NCBI RefSeq assembly: GCF_014203705.1
Contig: NZ_JACHJR010000001.1
Location: 1,364,001-1,428,000 of the forward strand
Origin: Kitasatospora gansuensis
GTDB taxonomy: Bacteria; Actinomycetota; Actinomycetes; Streptomycetales; Streptomycetaceae
Direction: 5' to 3'
DNA: 64,000 nt
Shown here: positions 44,383-52,246 of the stretch, one piece after another
Layout of the letters: every line of letters starts with the position of its first letter
How positions within the stretch are numbered: the first letter of the stretch is position 1
Translations under genes and position numbers: made by a program
The notes under the pieces: model-generated
The model's database searches: none
Told to the model about the DNA's origin: nothing
The model's input: only the letters and a program-made list of their open reading frames with translations

Positions 44383-45911
44383 ACCAGCGCCTCCTCGGCG
44401 ACGGGGGCGGTCTGGCGGATGACCTCGTACTCGGCCAGGTCGAGCTTGCGGGTGGCGCGGCGGAAGCTGCTGGTGGAGGCGGGCCAGAGCACGGTGTTCT
44501 TGCCACCCTCGTCCTGGTACCAGCTCCGGCAGCCGCCGGTGGACCAGACGGTGCGGCTCATCTTGTGCTGGAGTTCGAGATTCCACTGCCGCTGGGCCCG
44601 GGCGGTGGGCTGCAGGGCGGCCCCGCCGAGCGCCGACAGGGTGGTCAACGCGTCGATCAGGTAGTTCAGTTGGGACTCGATCATCAGGATCATCGAGCTG
44701 TTGCCGAGCCCGGTGTTCGGGCCGATCACGAAGAACAGGTTCGGGAAGCCGCGCACGGTGGAGCCGCGCAGCGCCTCCATGCCGTCCTTCCACTCCTCGG
44801 CCAGGCTGACCCCGTCGATGCCGAACACCCGGTGCGCGATCGGCATGTCGGTGACGTGGAAGCCGGTGCCGAAGACGATCGCGTCCACCTCGTGCTCGCT
44901 GCCGTCGGCGGCCACCAGGGTGGAGCCGCGCAGCTCGGCCAGTCCGGCGGAGACCACCTCGGCGTTGGCGGCGGCCAGCGCCGGGTAGTAGGTGTTGCTG
45001 AGCAGGATGCGCTTGCAGCCGATCCGGTAGTCCGGGGTCAGCCGGGCCCGCAACTCCGGGTCGGCGACGCCCTTGTGGATGTTGTGGACGGCCAGCTGCT
45101 CGACCAGCTTGAGGGTGCCGGGGCGCCGGACGAAGGCGTCCACCTGCACCTCGCGGAGCGCGAACAGGGCGGCCCGGCGGAGCGCGCCGGTGGGCGGCAG
45201 CTTGGCGTGCAGCCACTTCTCGGCGGCCGAGATCTCCCGGTCGCGGCGCGGCAGCACCCAGGCGGGGGTGCGCTGGAAGACCGTCAGCTTGCCGACCTTC
45301 GGCTGGATCTGCGGGATGATCTGGGCCGCCGAGGCGCCGGTGCCGACCACCGCGACCCGCTTGCCGGTCAGGTCGTAGTCGTGGTCCCAGCGCGAGGAGT
45401 GGAAGACCTTGCCGGGGAACTCGGCCAGTCCGGGCAGCTCGGGGATCTGCGGGTCGGCCAGCGGCCCGGAGGCGGAGACGACGGCGTCGGCGGTCCAGGT
45501 GCCGGCGGCGGTGGTGATCCGCCAGCGGGTCTGCTCCTGCTCCCAGCGCAGCTCGGTGACCTCGGCGTTGAACCGCAGGTGCGGCCGGAGCCCGAAGGTG
45601 TCGGTGACCCGCTCCAGGTAGGCCCGGATGTCCGGCTGGCCGGAGAAGCTGCGCGGCCAGTCCGGGTTGGGCGCGAAGGAGAAGGAGTAGAGGTGCGAGG
45701 GGACGTCGCAGGCGCAGCCCGGGTAGCTGTTGTCCCGCCAGGTCCCGCCGACCGAGTCGGCCCGCTCCAGGATCACGAAGTCGGTGATCCCGGCCCGGCG
45801 CAGCCGGACCCCGGCGCCGAGGCCGCCGAATCCGGATCCGACCACGGCGACCCGGACGTGCGGGGTCTGCTCGGTCGGGCGCTGCTTGGTGCGCTTGGGG
45901 CTGGCTGCCAT
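44379..45911 (-). CDS. flavin-dependent monooxygenase, Baeyer-Villiger type (MymA/EthA-like)
   Basis: 510 residues. The FAD-binding motif is GSGFGGLGAG (about 26-35), the second Rossmann motif for NADPH is GTGASAAQ, and between them the BVMO fingerprint F-x-G-x3-H-x3-W appears as FPGKVFHSSRW. Enzymes of this type insert oxygen beside a carbonyl or oxidise thioamides; M. tuberculosis MymA and EthA are relatives. ATG 45911 has AGGAGG seven bases upstream. First gene of a three-gene operon (monooxygenase, hydrolase, SDR), the same order as Rv3083-Rv3085. Divergent from a MerR regulator that probably controls it. Confidence 0.93.
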   Translation of the reverse strand: MAASPKRTKQRPTEQTPHVRVAVVGSGFGGLGAGVRLRRAGITDFVILERADSVGGTWRDNSYPGCACDVPSHLYSFSFAPNPDWPRSFSGQPDIRAYLERVTDTFGLRPHLRFNAEVTELRWEQEQTRWRITTAAGTWTADAVVSASGPLADPQIPELPGLAEFPGKVFHSSRWDHDYDLTGKRVAVVGTGASAAQIIPQIQPKVGKLTVFQRTPAWVLPRRDREISAAEKWLHAKLPPTGALRRAALFALREVQVDAFVRRPGTLKLVEQLAVHNIHKGVADPELRARLTPDYRIGCKRILLSNTYYPALAAANAEVVSAGLAELRGSTLVAADGSEHEVDAIVFGTGFHVTDMPIAHRVFGIDGVSLAEEWKDGMEALRGSTVRGFPNLFFVIGPNTGLGNSSMILMIESQLNYLIDALTTLSALGGAALQPTARAQRQWNLELQHKMSRTVWSTGGCRSWYQDEGGKNTVLWPASTSSFRRATRKLDLAEYEVIRQTAPVAEEALV

Positions 45912-46055
45912 GCGTCGGCCTCCTGGGGCTGGTCCCTGTCCATTAGAACCGCGCCAGTGATTGCTGGCACGATTGGCAGGGTAGCTCCTACTGACACCGA
46001 GTGGAAGAAGCCCGACCGAGCCGGTTCTTCGGCCCTCCGCCCTATGCTGGGCGCC

Positions 46056-46796
46056 GTGGAGATCGAGGAGCACCGGGAGTACCGGGTCGAGGAGCTGGCC
46101 GAGGCGGCCGGGATCAGTACCCGGACGCTGCGCTTCTACCGCGAGCGCAAGCTGCTCCAGCCGCCCCGCCGGGAGGGCCGGATCGCCTGGTACGGGGAGC
46201 GGCACCTGACCCGGCTGCGGATGATCGGCGAGCTGCTGGAGCGCGGGCACACCCTGGGCGGCATCACCGAGCTGATCGGCGCCGGCGAGAACGGGCAGGA
46301 CGTGGCCGGGCTGATCGGCCTGAAGGCCGCCATCACCGCCCCCTGGTCGGACGAGACCCCGGTGCACCTGAGCTGGGCCGAACTGGAGACCGCCTTCGGC
46401 GACCAGCTCACCGACCGCAACACCGCCGAGTCGATCGACCAGGGCTACATCACGGTCGAGGAGGACGGCATCACCCACGTCAGCCGCCGGCTGATGGACG
46501 CCACCACCGCCCTGGTGGCCGAGGGCATCCCGCTCGGCGCGGTGCTGTCCGCCAGCCGCAAGGCGCAGGAGTACGCGGACTCGGTCGCCGAGGTCTTCAC
46601 CTCGCTGATCCGCGATCAGCTGCTCGGCGCGCTGGAGCGGGCCGAGGAACTGACGCCGAGTGAGGCCGCCCGGCTGACCGAGCAGGTGCACCGACTCAGG
46701 CCGCTGGCCCGGACGGTGGCCGACGCACAGTTCACGCTGGCGATGGACCGGCGGGTGGCCGCCGAGTACCGGGCCGTCCTGGAACAGCACCTCTGA
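46056..46796 (+). CDS. MerR family transcriptional regulator
   Basis: 246 residues. The N-terminal MerR winged helix (EYRVEELAEAAGISTRTLRF, about 8-27) with the second wing helix is followed by a long helical C-terminal part without the metal-binding cysteines of metal sensors. It probably senses an organic ligand of the divergent monooxygenase pathway. GTG 46056 is chosen because TATGCT (46043-46048) forms a -10 box seven bases before it, a leaderless layout. An ATG 12 bases upstream overlaps that -10 box. Confidence 0.88.
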   Translation: MEIEEHREYRVEELAEAAGISTRTLRFYRERKLLQPPRREGRIAWYGERHLTRLRMIGELLERGHTLGGITELIGAGENGQDVAGLIGLKAAITAPWSDETPVHLSWAELETAFGDQLTDRNTAESIDQGYITVEEDGITHVSRRLMDATTALVAEGIPLGAVLSASRKAQEYADSVAEVFTSLIRDQLLGALERAEELTPSEAARLTEQVHRLRPLARTVADAQFTLAMDRRVAAEYRAVLEQHL

Positions 46797-46817
46797 TCCC
46801 TTGCACTCCCTCAGATG

Positions 46818-46836
46818 TCAGGTTAGCCTTACCTAA
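46818..46836. promoter_or_regulatory. iron box (DmdR/IdeR site) upstream of the MFS gene
   Basis: Read on the minus strand, TTAGGTAAGGCTAACCTGA matches 16 of 19 positions of the streptomycete DmdR1 iron box (TTAGGTTAGGCTCACCTAA as I recall it). It starts 21 bases past the MerR stop codon. It marks the promoter of the MFS gene as iron-repressed and defines the left edge of the iron island. A strong hairpin lies between it and that gene. Confidence 0.75.
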
Positions 46837-46876
46837 GTCGAAGCGTGAGGGGTCTCGTCTCGGCACCGCACCACCC

Positions 46877-46916
46877 GCCGCGCCCTCCTGATGACGGTCC
46901 ATCAGGAGGGCGCGGC
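46877..46916 (+). terminator. 17-bp perfect hairpin between iron box and MFS gene
   Basis: GCCGCGCCCTCCTGATG (46877-46893) pairs perfectly with 46900-46916 around a six-base loop. It is 80 bases after the MerR stop, so it may terminate that gene. It also lies downstream of the iron box, so any transcript from that promoter must read through it. No U-tract. The remaining bases up to 47093 contain no convincing gene. Confidence 0.65.
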
Positions 46917-47093
46917 GCATTGGGCGGTCCTACAGGTGTCGCACCGTGACCGCGCCGCCACCCTGGGCGAAGCCACCCTTCCGGCGGGCGCCGCGCACAC
47001 CGTACGGTCATGATTCACCCGCGGGATGATCACCTGTCAGGGCCGGTGGACGGGAGGCGGGCGCCCCGAGCCCGGCCCGTACGGGAGACCGCC

Positions 47094-48311
47094 ATGGCCG
47101 TGTTCGCCGCCTTCGGGACCGCCGCCCGACTGACCGGCGGCCGGGTGCTGCTCTGGTCCGCGCTCGGGCGGCTGCCCAACGCGATGTGCCCGATCGGGGC
47201 ACTGCTGCTGGTCACCCACAACTCCGGCAGCGTCTGGCGCGGTTCGGCCGCCACCGGGCTGCTGGCGATCGGTCAGGCGGTCGGCGGCCCACTGGTCGGA
47301 CGGCTCGCCGACCGGCACGGGCAGCGGCGGATCGGCCTGCTGACCGCCGCCGTCAACACGGTGGCCATCCTGGCCCTGGTGGCCGCCTCGGAGGCCGGGC
47401 GTCCGCTGCCCGAGCAGCTGGCTGCGGCCGGCCTGATCGGCCTGTCCGTCCCGCTGGTCGGGCCGCTCTCCCGCAGCCGGTGGGTCCGACTCGCGGGCGG
47501 CGACGCCGAGTTGACCTCCGCCACGCTCTCGCTGGACGGCACCGTCGACGAGATCTCGTTCACCGCGGGCCCGGCCGTGATCGGCCTGCTGGCCGCCCTG
47601 GTGGACCCGGCCGCCGGGCTGCTGCTGGGCGCCGGGCTGGTCGCGGTCTGCGCCACGCTGTTCGCACTGCACCCGACCGCCGCCCCGGGCAATCCCGTCC
47701 AACAGCGCGGTGCTGGAAGGCTGTTGACCACCCCGTACCTGTTGCTGCTGGCCGGGATGGCGCTGCTCGGCACCTGCTTCGGCTCGGTCCAGGTCGGGGT
47801 GACCGCGACCACCGAGGCGCTCGGGCAGCCGGGCGCGGCGGGGCTGATCTACGGACTGATGGGCGGCACCAGCGCGCTGGCCGGGCTGGCCACCGTCGCG
47901 CTGCCGGCCCGCTGGGACCTACCGCTGCGGCTGCGGGTGGGCACCGGGCTGCTGCTAGCGGTCTCGCTGCCGCTGCTCGCGGTCGGCAGCGTCGGCGGCC
48001 TGGCGCTGGCCATCGGCGGCCTCGGGCTGGCGGTCGCACCGCAGATGATCACGATGTTCGGACTGGTCGAACGGACCGTCCCGGCCGCCCGGTTGGGCGA
48101 GGCGATGGCCGCCCTGGTCTCCAGCATCACGCTGGCCCAAGCGGGCGGCACCCTGCTGGCGGGCCTGCTGGCCGAGCGGCACGGCACCACCGCGCCGTTC
48201 TGGATCACCTGCACGGCCGCACTGGCCGCGCTCACCCTGGCCGGGACCACCGCCACCTCCCGACGCTACCGGCGGACGGCCGGGGTGCTCGAGTCGGCGC
48301 CCGCGAGCTGA
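47094..48311 (+). CDS. MFS transporter, iron-box associated
   Basis: 405 residues with about 12 hydrophobic segments. The MFS loop 2-3 motif reads GRLADRHGQRR (about residues 72-82). Given the upstream iron box and the adjacent ferric reductase and siderophore genes, it probably moves a siderophore or a related molecule; direction is not evident. ATG 47094 is preferred because GGGAG lies six bases upstream; an in-frame ATG at 47010 would add a polar, Arg-rich 28-residue stretch. Its stop is seven bases from the convergent FhuF-like gene. Confidence 0.85.
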   Translation: MAVFAAFGTAARLTGGRVLLWSALGRLPNAMCPIGALLLVTHNSGSVWRGSAATGLLAIGQAVGGPLVGRLADRHGQRRIGLLTAAVNTVAILALVAASEAGRPLPEQLAAAGLIGLSVPLVGPLSRSRWVRLAGGDAELTSATLSLDGTVDEISFTAGPAVIGLLAALVDPAAGLLLGAGLVAVCATLFALHPTAAPGNPVQQRGAGRLLTTPYLLLLAGMALLGTCFGSVQVGVTATTEALGQPGAAGLIYGLMGGTSALAGLATVALPARWDLPLRLRVGTGLLLAVSLPLLAVGSVGGLALAIGGLGLAVAPQMITMFGLVERTVPAARLGEAMAALVSSITLAQAGGTLLAGLLAERHGTTAPFWITCTAALAALTLAGTTATSRRYRRTAGVLESAPAS

Positions 48312-48318
48312 CCGGCCG

Positions 48319-49098
48319 TCAGGCCTCCAGCTTGCGGACCCGGTCGGCGTCGCAAGTGCGCGGGCAGGTGACGCAGGCCTCCGGCGGCTTGACCGCGTAG
48401 TACAGGCAGCAGCCGAGCCTGGTCCTGGTCAGATGGCTGCGGCCCTCGGTGCCGGCCAGCCGGCGGAAGTCGGCGGCGCCGGGGAACGGGGCGGTGTCAC
48501 CCGGAAGGACGGCTTCGGCCACCCGGACGGCGTACTCCTCCTCGCCGCGCATCCGGCCGAGATACCAGATCCCGGAGACCAGATCGTCCGTCACCATGCC
48601 CCAGAGCGCCCGGGGTCCGCGCTTCACGATTGGCTGAAACGCACTCAGCACCGGCTCGACGTGGGCCGCCACGGCCGCCCGCAGTCCGGCCTCGTCGGCC
48701 GGGGCCGAGCCGCCGGGGCGGACCAGTAGATCGCCGGTGGCGGTCTCGATCCAGATGTCCTCGGGCCCGAGCACCGGCAGCTCGCCGGTCAGGTACCAGG
48801 GGCCGCCGAACAGCAGCCCCGCCGACCACAGATAGTGGTGCAGCAGCCGGGAGGCCGCCACGTGGGTGCGCGGCGCGGCGCCGTGCTCGGCCTCGATCCT
48901 GGCGGCCTCGGCGGCCACCAGCGCGTCCACACCCGAGGTCAGTTCGGTGAGCCGCAGCCAGCCCTGACCGGGCGTCGGCCCGCTCTGCGACGGGCTCAGC
49001 AGGGAGACGCGGAGCGTGCCGCAGGTGCTGATCACCGACCGATACGTTTCGGCCAACCGCTCGTCCGGCGAGACCATGACGGCCGTCATCCGGGACAC
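48319..49098 (-). CDS. FhuF-like ferric-siderophore reductase ([2Fe-2S] protein)
   Basis: 259 residues. The C-terminal cluster motif C-C-x10-C-x2-C (C230-C231, C242, C245) is that of FhuF-type ferric iron reductases, which reduce imported Fe(III)-siderophore in the cytosol to release iron. The N-terminal part (about 30-215) is the FhuF/IucA-C-terminal-like helical domain. GTG 49098 is favoured because TAGAGA on the minus strand ends six bases before it, a leaderless promoter, overlapped upstream by an iron box (49118-49136). Divergent from the importer operon. Confidence 0.85.
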   Translation of the reverse strand: MSRMTAVMVSPDERLAETYRSVISTCGTLRVSLLSPSQSGPTPGQGWLRLTELTSGVDALVAAEAARIEAEHGAAPRTHVAASRLLHHYLWSAGLLFGGPWYLTGELPVLGPEDIWIETATGDLLVRPGGSAPADEAGLRAAVAAHVEPVLSAFQPIVKRGPRALWGMVTDDLVSGIWYLGRMRGEEEYAVRVAEAVLPGDTAPFPGAADFRRLAGTEGRSHLTRTRLGCCLYYAVKPPEACVTCPRTCDADRVRKLEA

Positions 49099-49117
49099 CC
49101 CGCATCTCTAGATCGAT

Positions 49118-49136
49118 TAAGGTGAGGCTCACCTTA
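49118..49136. promoter_or_regulatory. iron box, perfectly palindromic
   Basis: TAAGGTGAGGCTCACCTTA is a perfect 9-bp-arm palindrome with a central G, and matches the DmdR1 consensus at 16 of 19 positions. It lies directly upstream of the -10 box of the FhuF-like gene, ideally placed for iron-dependent repression. Confidence 0.8.
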
Positions 49137-49183
49137 TAGCCAGCTGGGAAATTTTCGCTCGCCATGGAGCGCGACTTGAGAAC

Positions 49184-49202
49184 TTAGGGAAACCTAACCT
49201 AA
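49184..49202. promoter_or_regulatory. iron box over the importer/siderophore operon promoter
   Basis: TTAGGGAAACCTAACCTAA (read on the minus strand, 16 of 19 matches to the DmdR1 consensus) overlaps the -10 box TAAACT (49200-49205), which lies eight bases before the GTG at 49214. Bound repressor would block the whole operon from 49214 to about 60285. The two boxes between the divergent genes are 66 bases apart start to start. Confidence 0.75.
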
Positions 49203-49213
49203 ACTCCAGCCTC

Positions 49214-50248
49214 GTGCTTACCACCGAACTGCCGGAGTCCACAGCCCCGGCGCGGCGGACCACGGCGACGCTCAGACAGCCCTTGCTGCTGCTCGCCGGG
49301 CTCGCGGCGCTCGCGCTGTGCGTCGCGCTCAGCCTGGCGCTGGGAACGCGGCCGATTCCGTTGGCCACCGTTCTTGACGCCCTCTCAGGGCGGCTGACCG
49401 GCGGGGACGCCGATGTCGTGACGGGCCTTCGGGTCCCGCGCACGATCATCGGGGTGACCGTCGGCGCCGCCCTCGGGGTGGCCGGAGCGGTCGCCCAGGG
49501 CGTGACCCGCAACCCGCTCGCCGCGCCCACCACGCTGGGCATCAACGCCGGCGCCAGCCTCGCGGTGGTGGTGGCTATCTTCACCTTCGGTCTCACCCAC
49601 CCGCTGCAGTACGTCTGGTTCGCCGTGGCGGGCGCCGCGGCCGCCGCCGTCTTGGCGTACGCGATGGCCCGCCGTTCGGGCGACCTCGACCCGGTCCGGC
49701 TCGCGCTCGGCGGCACCGTACTGACCGCCGTGCTGACCTCCTGGACCTCCGCGGTGATGCTGGCCAGCCACCGCACGCTGGACGAGGTCCGGTTCTGGCT
49801 GGCCGGCTCGATCGGCACCCGCAGCCTCGAAGTCCTCACCCCCGTCCTGCCGTTGATCCTGGTCGGCCTGCTGATCGCGCTGCTGGTCTCCCCCGCGCTG
49901 AACGCGCTGGCGCTCGGCGACGAGACCGCCCAGGCGCTCGGCGTGCCGGTGGCCCGGATCCGGCTGGTCGGCGGGCTCGCGGTGGTGCTGCTGGCCGCCG
50001 GTGCGGTCGCGGTGGCCGGGCCGATCGCCTTCGTCGGGCTGGCCGCCCCGCACCTGGTCCGCCCGCTGCTCGGCAACGACCACCGCTGGCTGATCCCGGG
50101 CTGCCTGCTCGGCGGCGCGGTGCTGCTGCTGGCCGCCGACGTGCTCGGGCGGCTGGTGGTCCGGCCTTCCGAGATCGAGGTCGGCATCGTCACCGCCTTC
50201 CTCGGCGCCCCGATGCTCGCCCTGCTGGCCCGGAAGGCCGCCCGGTGA
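49214..50248 (+). CDS. FecCD-family iron-siderophore ABC permease, first subunit
   Basis: 344 residues, about 10 transmembrane helices, BtuC/FecCD fold. Typical conserved segments are LRVPRTIIGVTVGAALGVAG near 75-94, RNPLAAPTTLGINAGAS, and GPIAFVGLAAPHLVRPLLG near 267-285. It forms the membrane channel with the second permease. GTG 49214 is leaderless behind TAAACT (49200-49205). First gene of a long operon; its stop overlaps the next start in GTGA. Confidence 0.93.
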   Translation: MLTTELPESTAPARRTTATLRQPLLLLAGLAALALCVALSLALGTRPIPLATVLDALSGRLTGGDADVVTGLRVPRTIIGVTVGAALGVAGAVAQGVTRNPLAAPTTLGINAGASLAVVVAIFTFGLTHPLQYVWFAVAGAAAAAVLAYAMARRSGDLDPVRLALGGTVLTAVLTSWTSAVMLASHRTLDEVRFWLAGSIGTRSLEVLTPVLPLILVGLLIALLVSPALNALALGDETAQALGVPVARIRLVGGLAVVLLAAGAVAVAGPIAFVGLAAPHLVRPLLGNDHRWLIPGCLLGGAVLLLAADVLGRLVVRPSEIEVGIVTAFLGAPMLALLARKAAR

Positions 50249-51300
50249 CCGCCGTCCTGCCGGTCACCGGCCTCCGTCCCAGGGCCGGTGCGATCGCCCG
50301 GCAGCGCCGCCGTTCGCTGCTGCTCGGCCTCGGTCTGACCCTCGCTCTGGTGCTGCTCACCGGACTCGCCCTGAGCACCGGTCAGCTCAAACTGCCGCTG
50401 CTGGACGCGCTGCGCGCGCTGGTCGGCCTCGGCGATCCGGGCAACGTCCTGGTGGTGCAGGAGTTCCGCGCGCCCCGGGTGGTCTCGGCGCTGATCGCCG
50501 GGGCCGGGCTCGCGGTGGCCGGCACCCTGCTCCAGCGGCTGTTCCGCAACCCGCTGGCCTCCCCCGACGTGGTCGGGGTGACCGGCGGCGCCTCGTTCGG
50601 CGCGGTGCTGATGCTGGCGCTCGGCGCGAGCCAGGCGTTCATCCCGCTGGCCGCGCTCGGCGGCGGGACGCTGGCCGCGGTGCTGCTGGGCGCCTTCGCC
50701 TGGCGCTCCCGGATGGCCGTCAACCGGCTGGTGCTGGTCGGCCTGGCCGTGCAGTCCGGACTGGCGGCGGCGGTCAACCTGATGATCGTCCGGTTCCCGG
50801 CCGAACTCGCCGCCTCCGCGCTCCAGTGGACCACCGGCTCGCTCTACGGCCGGAGTTGGGACGAGGTCAGGATCGGCGGCACCGCCATCCTGCTGACCTC
50901 GCTGCTGGTCTTCCTGCTGTACCGCCGGGTCGCGGTGCTGGACCTCGGCGACGACTCGGCGGGTGGTCTCGGCCTCGACCCGAACCGCTCCAGGCTCGGC
51001 CTGCTGCTGCTCGCCGTGGTACTGGCCTCGATGGCCGCCGCGCTGTGCGGCCCGGTCGCCTTCGTCGCGCTGGCCGTACCGCACCTGGTCCGGCTGCTGG
51101 CCGGACCGCCCACCCCGGCCACCCTCGCGCTGACCGCGCTCACCGGCGCCCTGCTGCTGCTCGGCTCCGACTACGCCGTACTGAACCTGCTGCCGATCCA
51201 CGGCCTGCCGGTGGGCGCCGTCACCGCCACCCTGGGCGCGCCCTGGCTGCTCGTGCTGATGATCCGCCAGGGGCGGCCGCCCCAGAGGAGAGAGTCGTGA
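50245..51300 (+). CDS. FecCD-family iron-siderophore ABC permease, second subunit
   Basis: 351 residues with the same fold as its upstream partner. Landmarks are EFRAPRVVSALIAGAGLAVAG, RNPLASPDVVGVTGGAS, and GPVAFVALAVPHLVRLLAG, the last being the cytoplasmic coupling segment that contacts the ATPase. GTG 50245 overlaps the preceding stop and its own stop overlaps the ATPase GTG (51297), so the three importer genes are translationally coupled. Confidence 0.93.
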   Translation: MTAVLPVTGLRPRAGAIARQRRRSLLLGLGLTLALVLLTGLALSTGQLKLPLLDALRALVGLGDPGNVLVVQEFRAPRVVSALIAGAGLAVAGTLLQRLFRNPLASPDVVGVTGGASFGAVLMLALGASQAFIPLAALGGGTLAAVLLGAFAWRSRMAVNRLVLVGLAVQSGLAAAVNLMIVRFPAELAASALQWTTGSLYGRSWDEVRIGGTAILLTSLLVFLLYRRVAVLDLGDDSAGGLGLDPNRSRLGLLLLAVVLASMAAALCGPVAFVALAVPHLVRLLAGPPTPATLALTALTGALLLLGSDYAVLNLLPIHGLPVGAVTATLGAPWLLVLMIRQGRPPQRRES

Positions 51301-52133
51301 CCATCACCGATCACCCCACCACCGGGCAGCTGACCGGCAATCAGCTCACCGCCACCGGCCTGGACCTGCGCTACGGCGACCGCACCATCGTGGCCGGCCT
51401 CGACCTGACCCTGCCGGGCGGCTCGGTGACCGCGATCGTCGGCCCGAACGCCTGCGGCAAGTCCACCCTGCTGCGCGGCCTGACCCGGCTGCTCGCCCCG
51501 GCCGCCGGCACCGTCACCCTGGACGGCTCCGACATCCACCGGATGTCCGCCCGGGCGCTGGCCAAGCGGCTCGGCCTGCTGCCGCAGCAGCCGGTCACGC
51601 CGGAGGCGATCACCGTCGAGTCGCTGGTCCGGCTCGGCCGCTACCCGCACCAGCGGATGCTCAGCCCCTGGTCGGCCGCCGACCAGGCCGCCGTGGAGGA
51701 GGCGCTGACCCGCACCGGCACCGCCGAACTGCGCGACCGGCCGGTCGACCAGCTCTCCGGCGGCCAGCGCCAACGCGCCTGGATAGCCCTGGCGCTGGCG
51801 CAGGACACCGAGCTGCTGCTGCTGGACGAGCCGACCACCTTCCTCGACCTGCGGCACCAGCTGGAGGTGCTCGACCTGGTCGCGGACCTGCACGACCAGG
51901 CCGGGCGCACCGTGGTGATGGTGCTGCACGACCTGGGCCAGGCCGCCCGGTACGCGGACCACCTGGTGGTGCTCGACGGCGGAAAGCTGGCCGCCGCCGG
52001 GCCGCCCGCCGAGGTGCTCACCGCCGAACTGGTGGAGGCCGTCTTCCAGGTCCCCTGTCAGGTGGTCCCCGACCCCGAGACCGGCACGCCGCTGGTCGTC
52101 CCCCGGGCCAGGAGCCGCCGGGCCCGCGCCTGA
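51297..52133 (+). CDS. iron-siderophore ABC transporter ATP-binding protein
   Basis: 278 residues, FepC/FhuC type. Walker A GPNACGKST (about 44-52), Q-loop LLPQQPV, signature LSGGQRQRAWIA, Walker B LLLLDEPTT and H-loop VLHDL. It powers uptake of the ferric siderophore through the two FecCD permeases. GTG 51297 has AGGAG (in CAGAGGAGAG) upstream inside the permease gene. A (TCCC)7 repeat follows its stop. Confidence 0.94.
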   Translation: MTITDHPTTGQLTGNQLTATGLDLRYGDRTIVAGLDLTLPGGSVTAIVGPNACGKSTLLRGLTRLLAPAAGTVTLDGSDIHRMSARALAKRLGLLPQQPVTPEAITVESLVRLGRYPHQRMLSPWSAADQAAVEEALTRTGTAELRDRPVDQLSGGQRQRAWIALALAQDTELLLLDEPTTFLDLRHQLEVLDLVADLHDQAGRTVVMVLHDLGQAARYADHLVVLDGGKLAAAGPPAEVLTAELVEAVFQVPCQVVPDPETGTPLVVPRARSRRARA

Positions 52134-52136
52134 CCT

Positions 52137-52164
52137 TCCCTCCCTCCCTCCCTCCCTCCCTCCC
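52137..52164 (+). repeat. tetranucleotide tandem repeat (TCCC)7
   Basis: Seven uninterrupted TCCC units lie between the ATPase stop (52133) and the binding-protein start (52247). The complementary strand is (GGGA)7, able to form a G-quadruplex. Position in the operon suggests an effect on read-through or slippage; copy-number change between strains is likely for such a tract. Confidence 0.85.
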
Positions 52165-52246
52165 TCACGATCTTCCGGCCCGGGCGCCCGTCCCGCCGCC
52201 GGTCGCCCCAACCTGCCTGCACACACCACACAGCAAGGACCTGACC

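Noticed and set aside
46837..46946. A possible GTG-started short peptide after the first iron box
   Set aside because: It runs through the perfect hairpin, has Pro/Gly-rich filler composition and no start signal.
49129..51201. A 690-codon minus-strand open frame
   Set aside because: Antisense of the two FecCD permeases. It would cross the iron box and promoter of that operon and lacks any fold signature.
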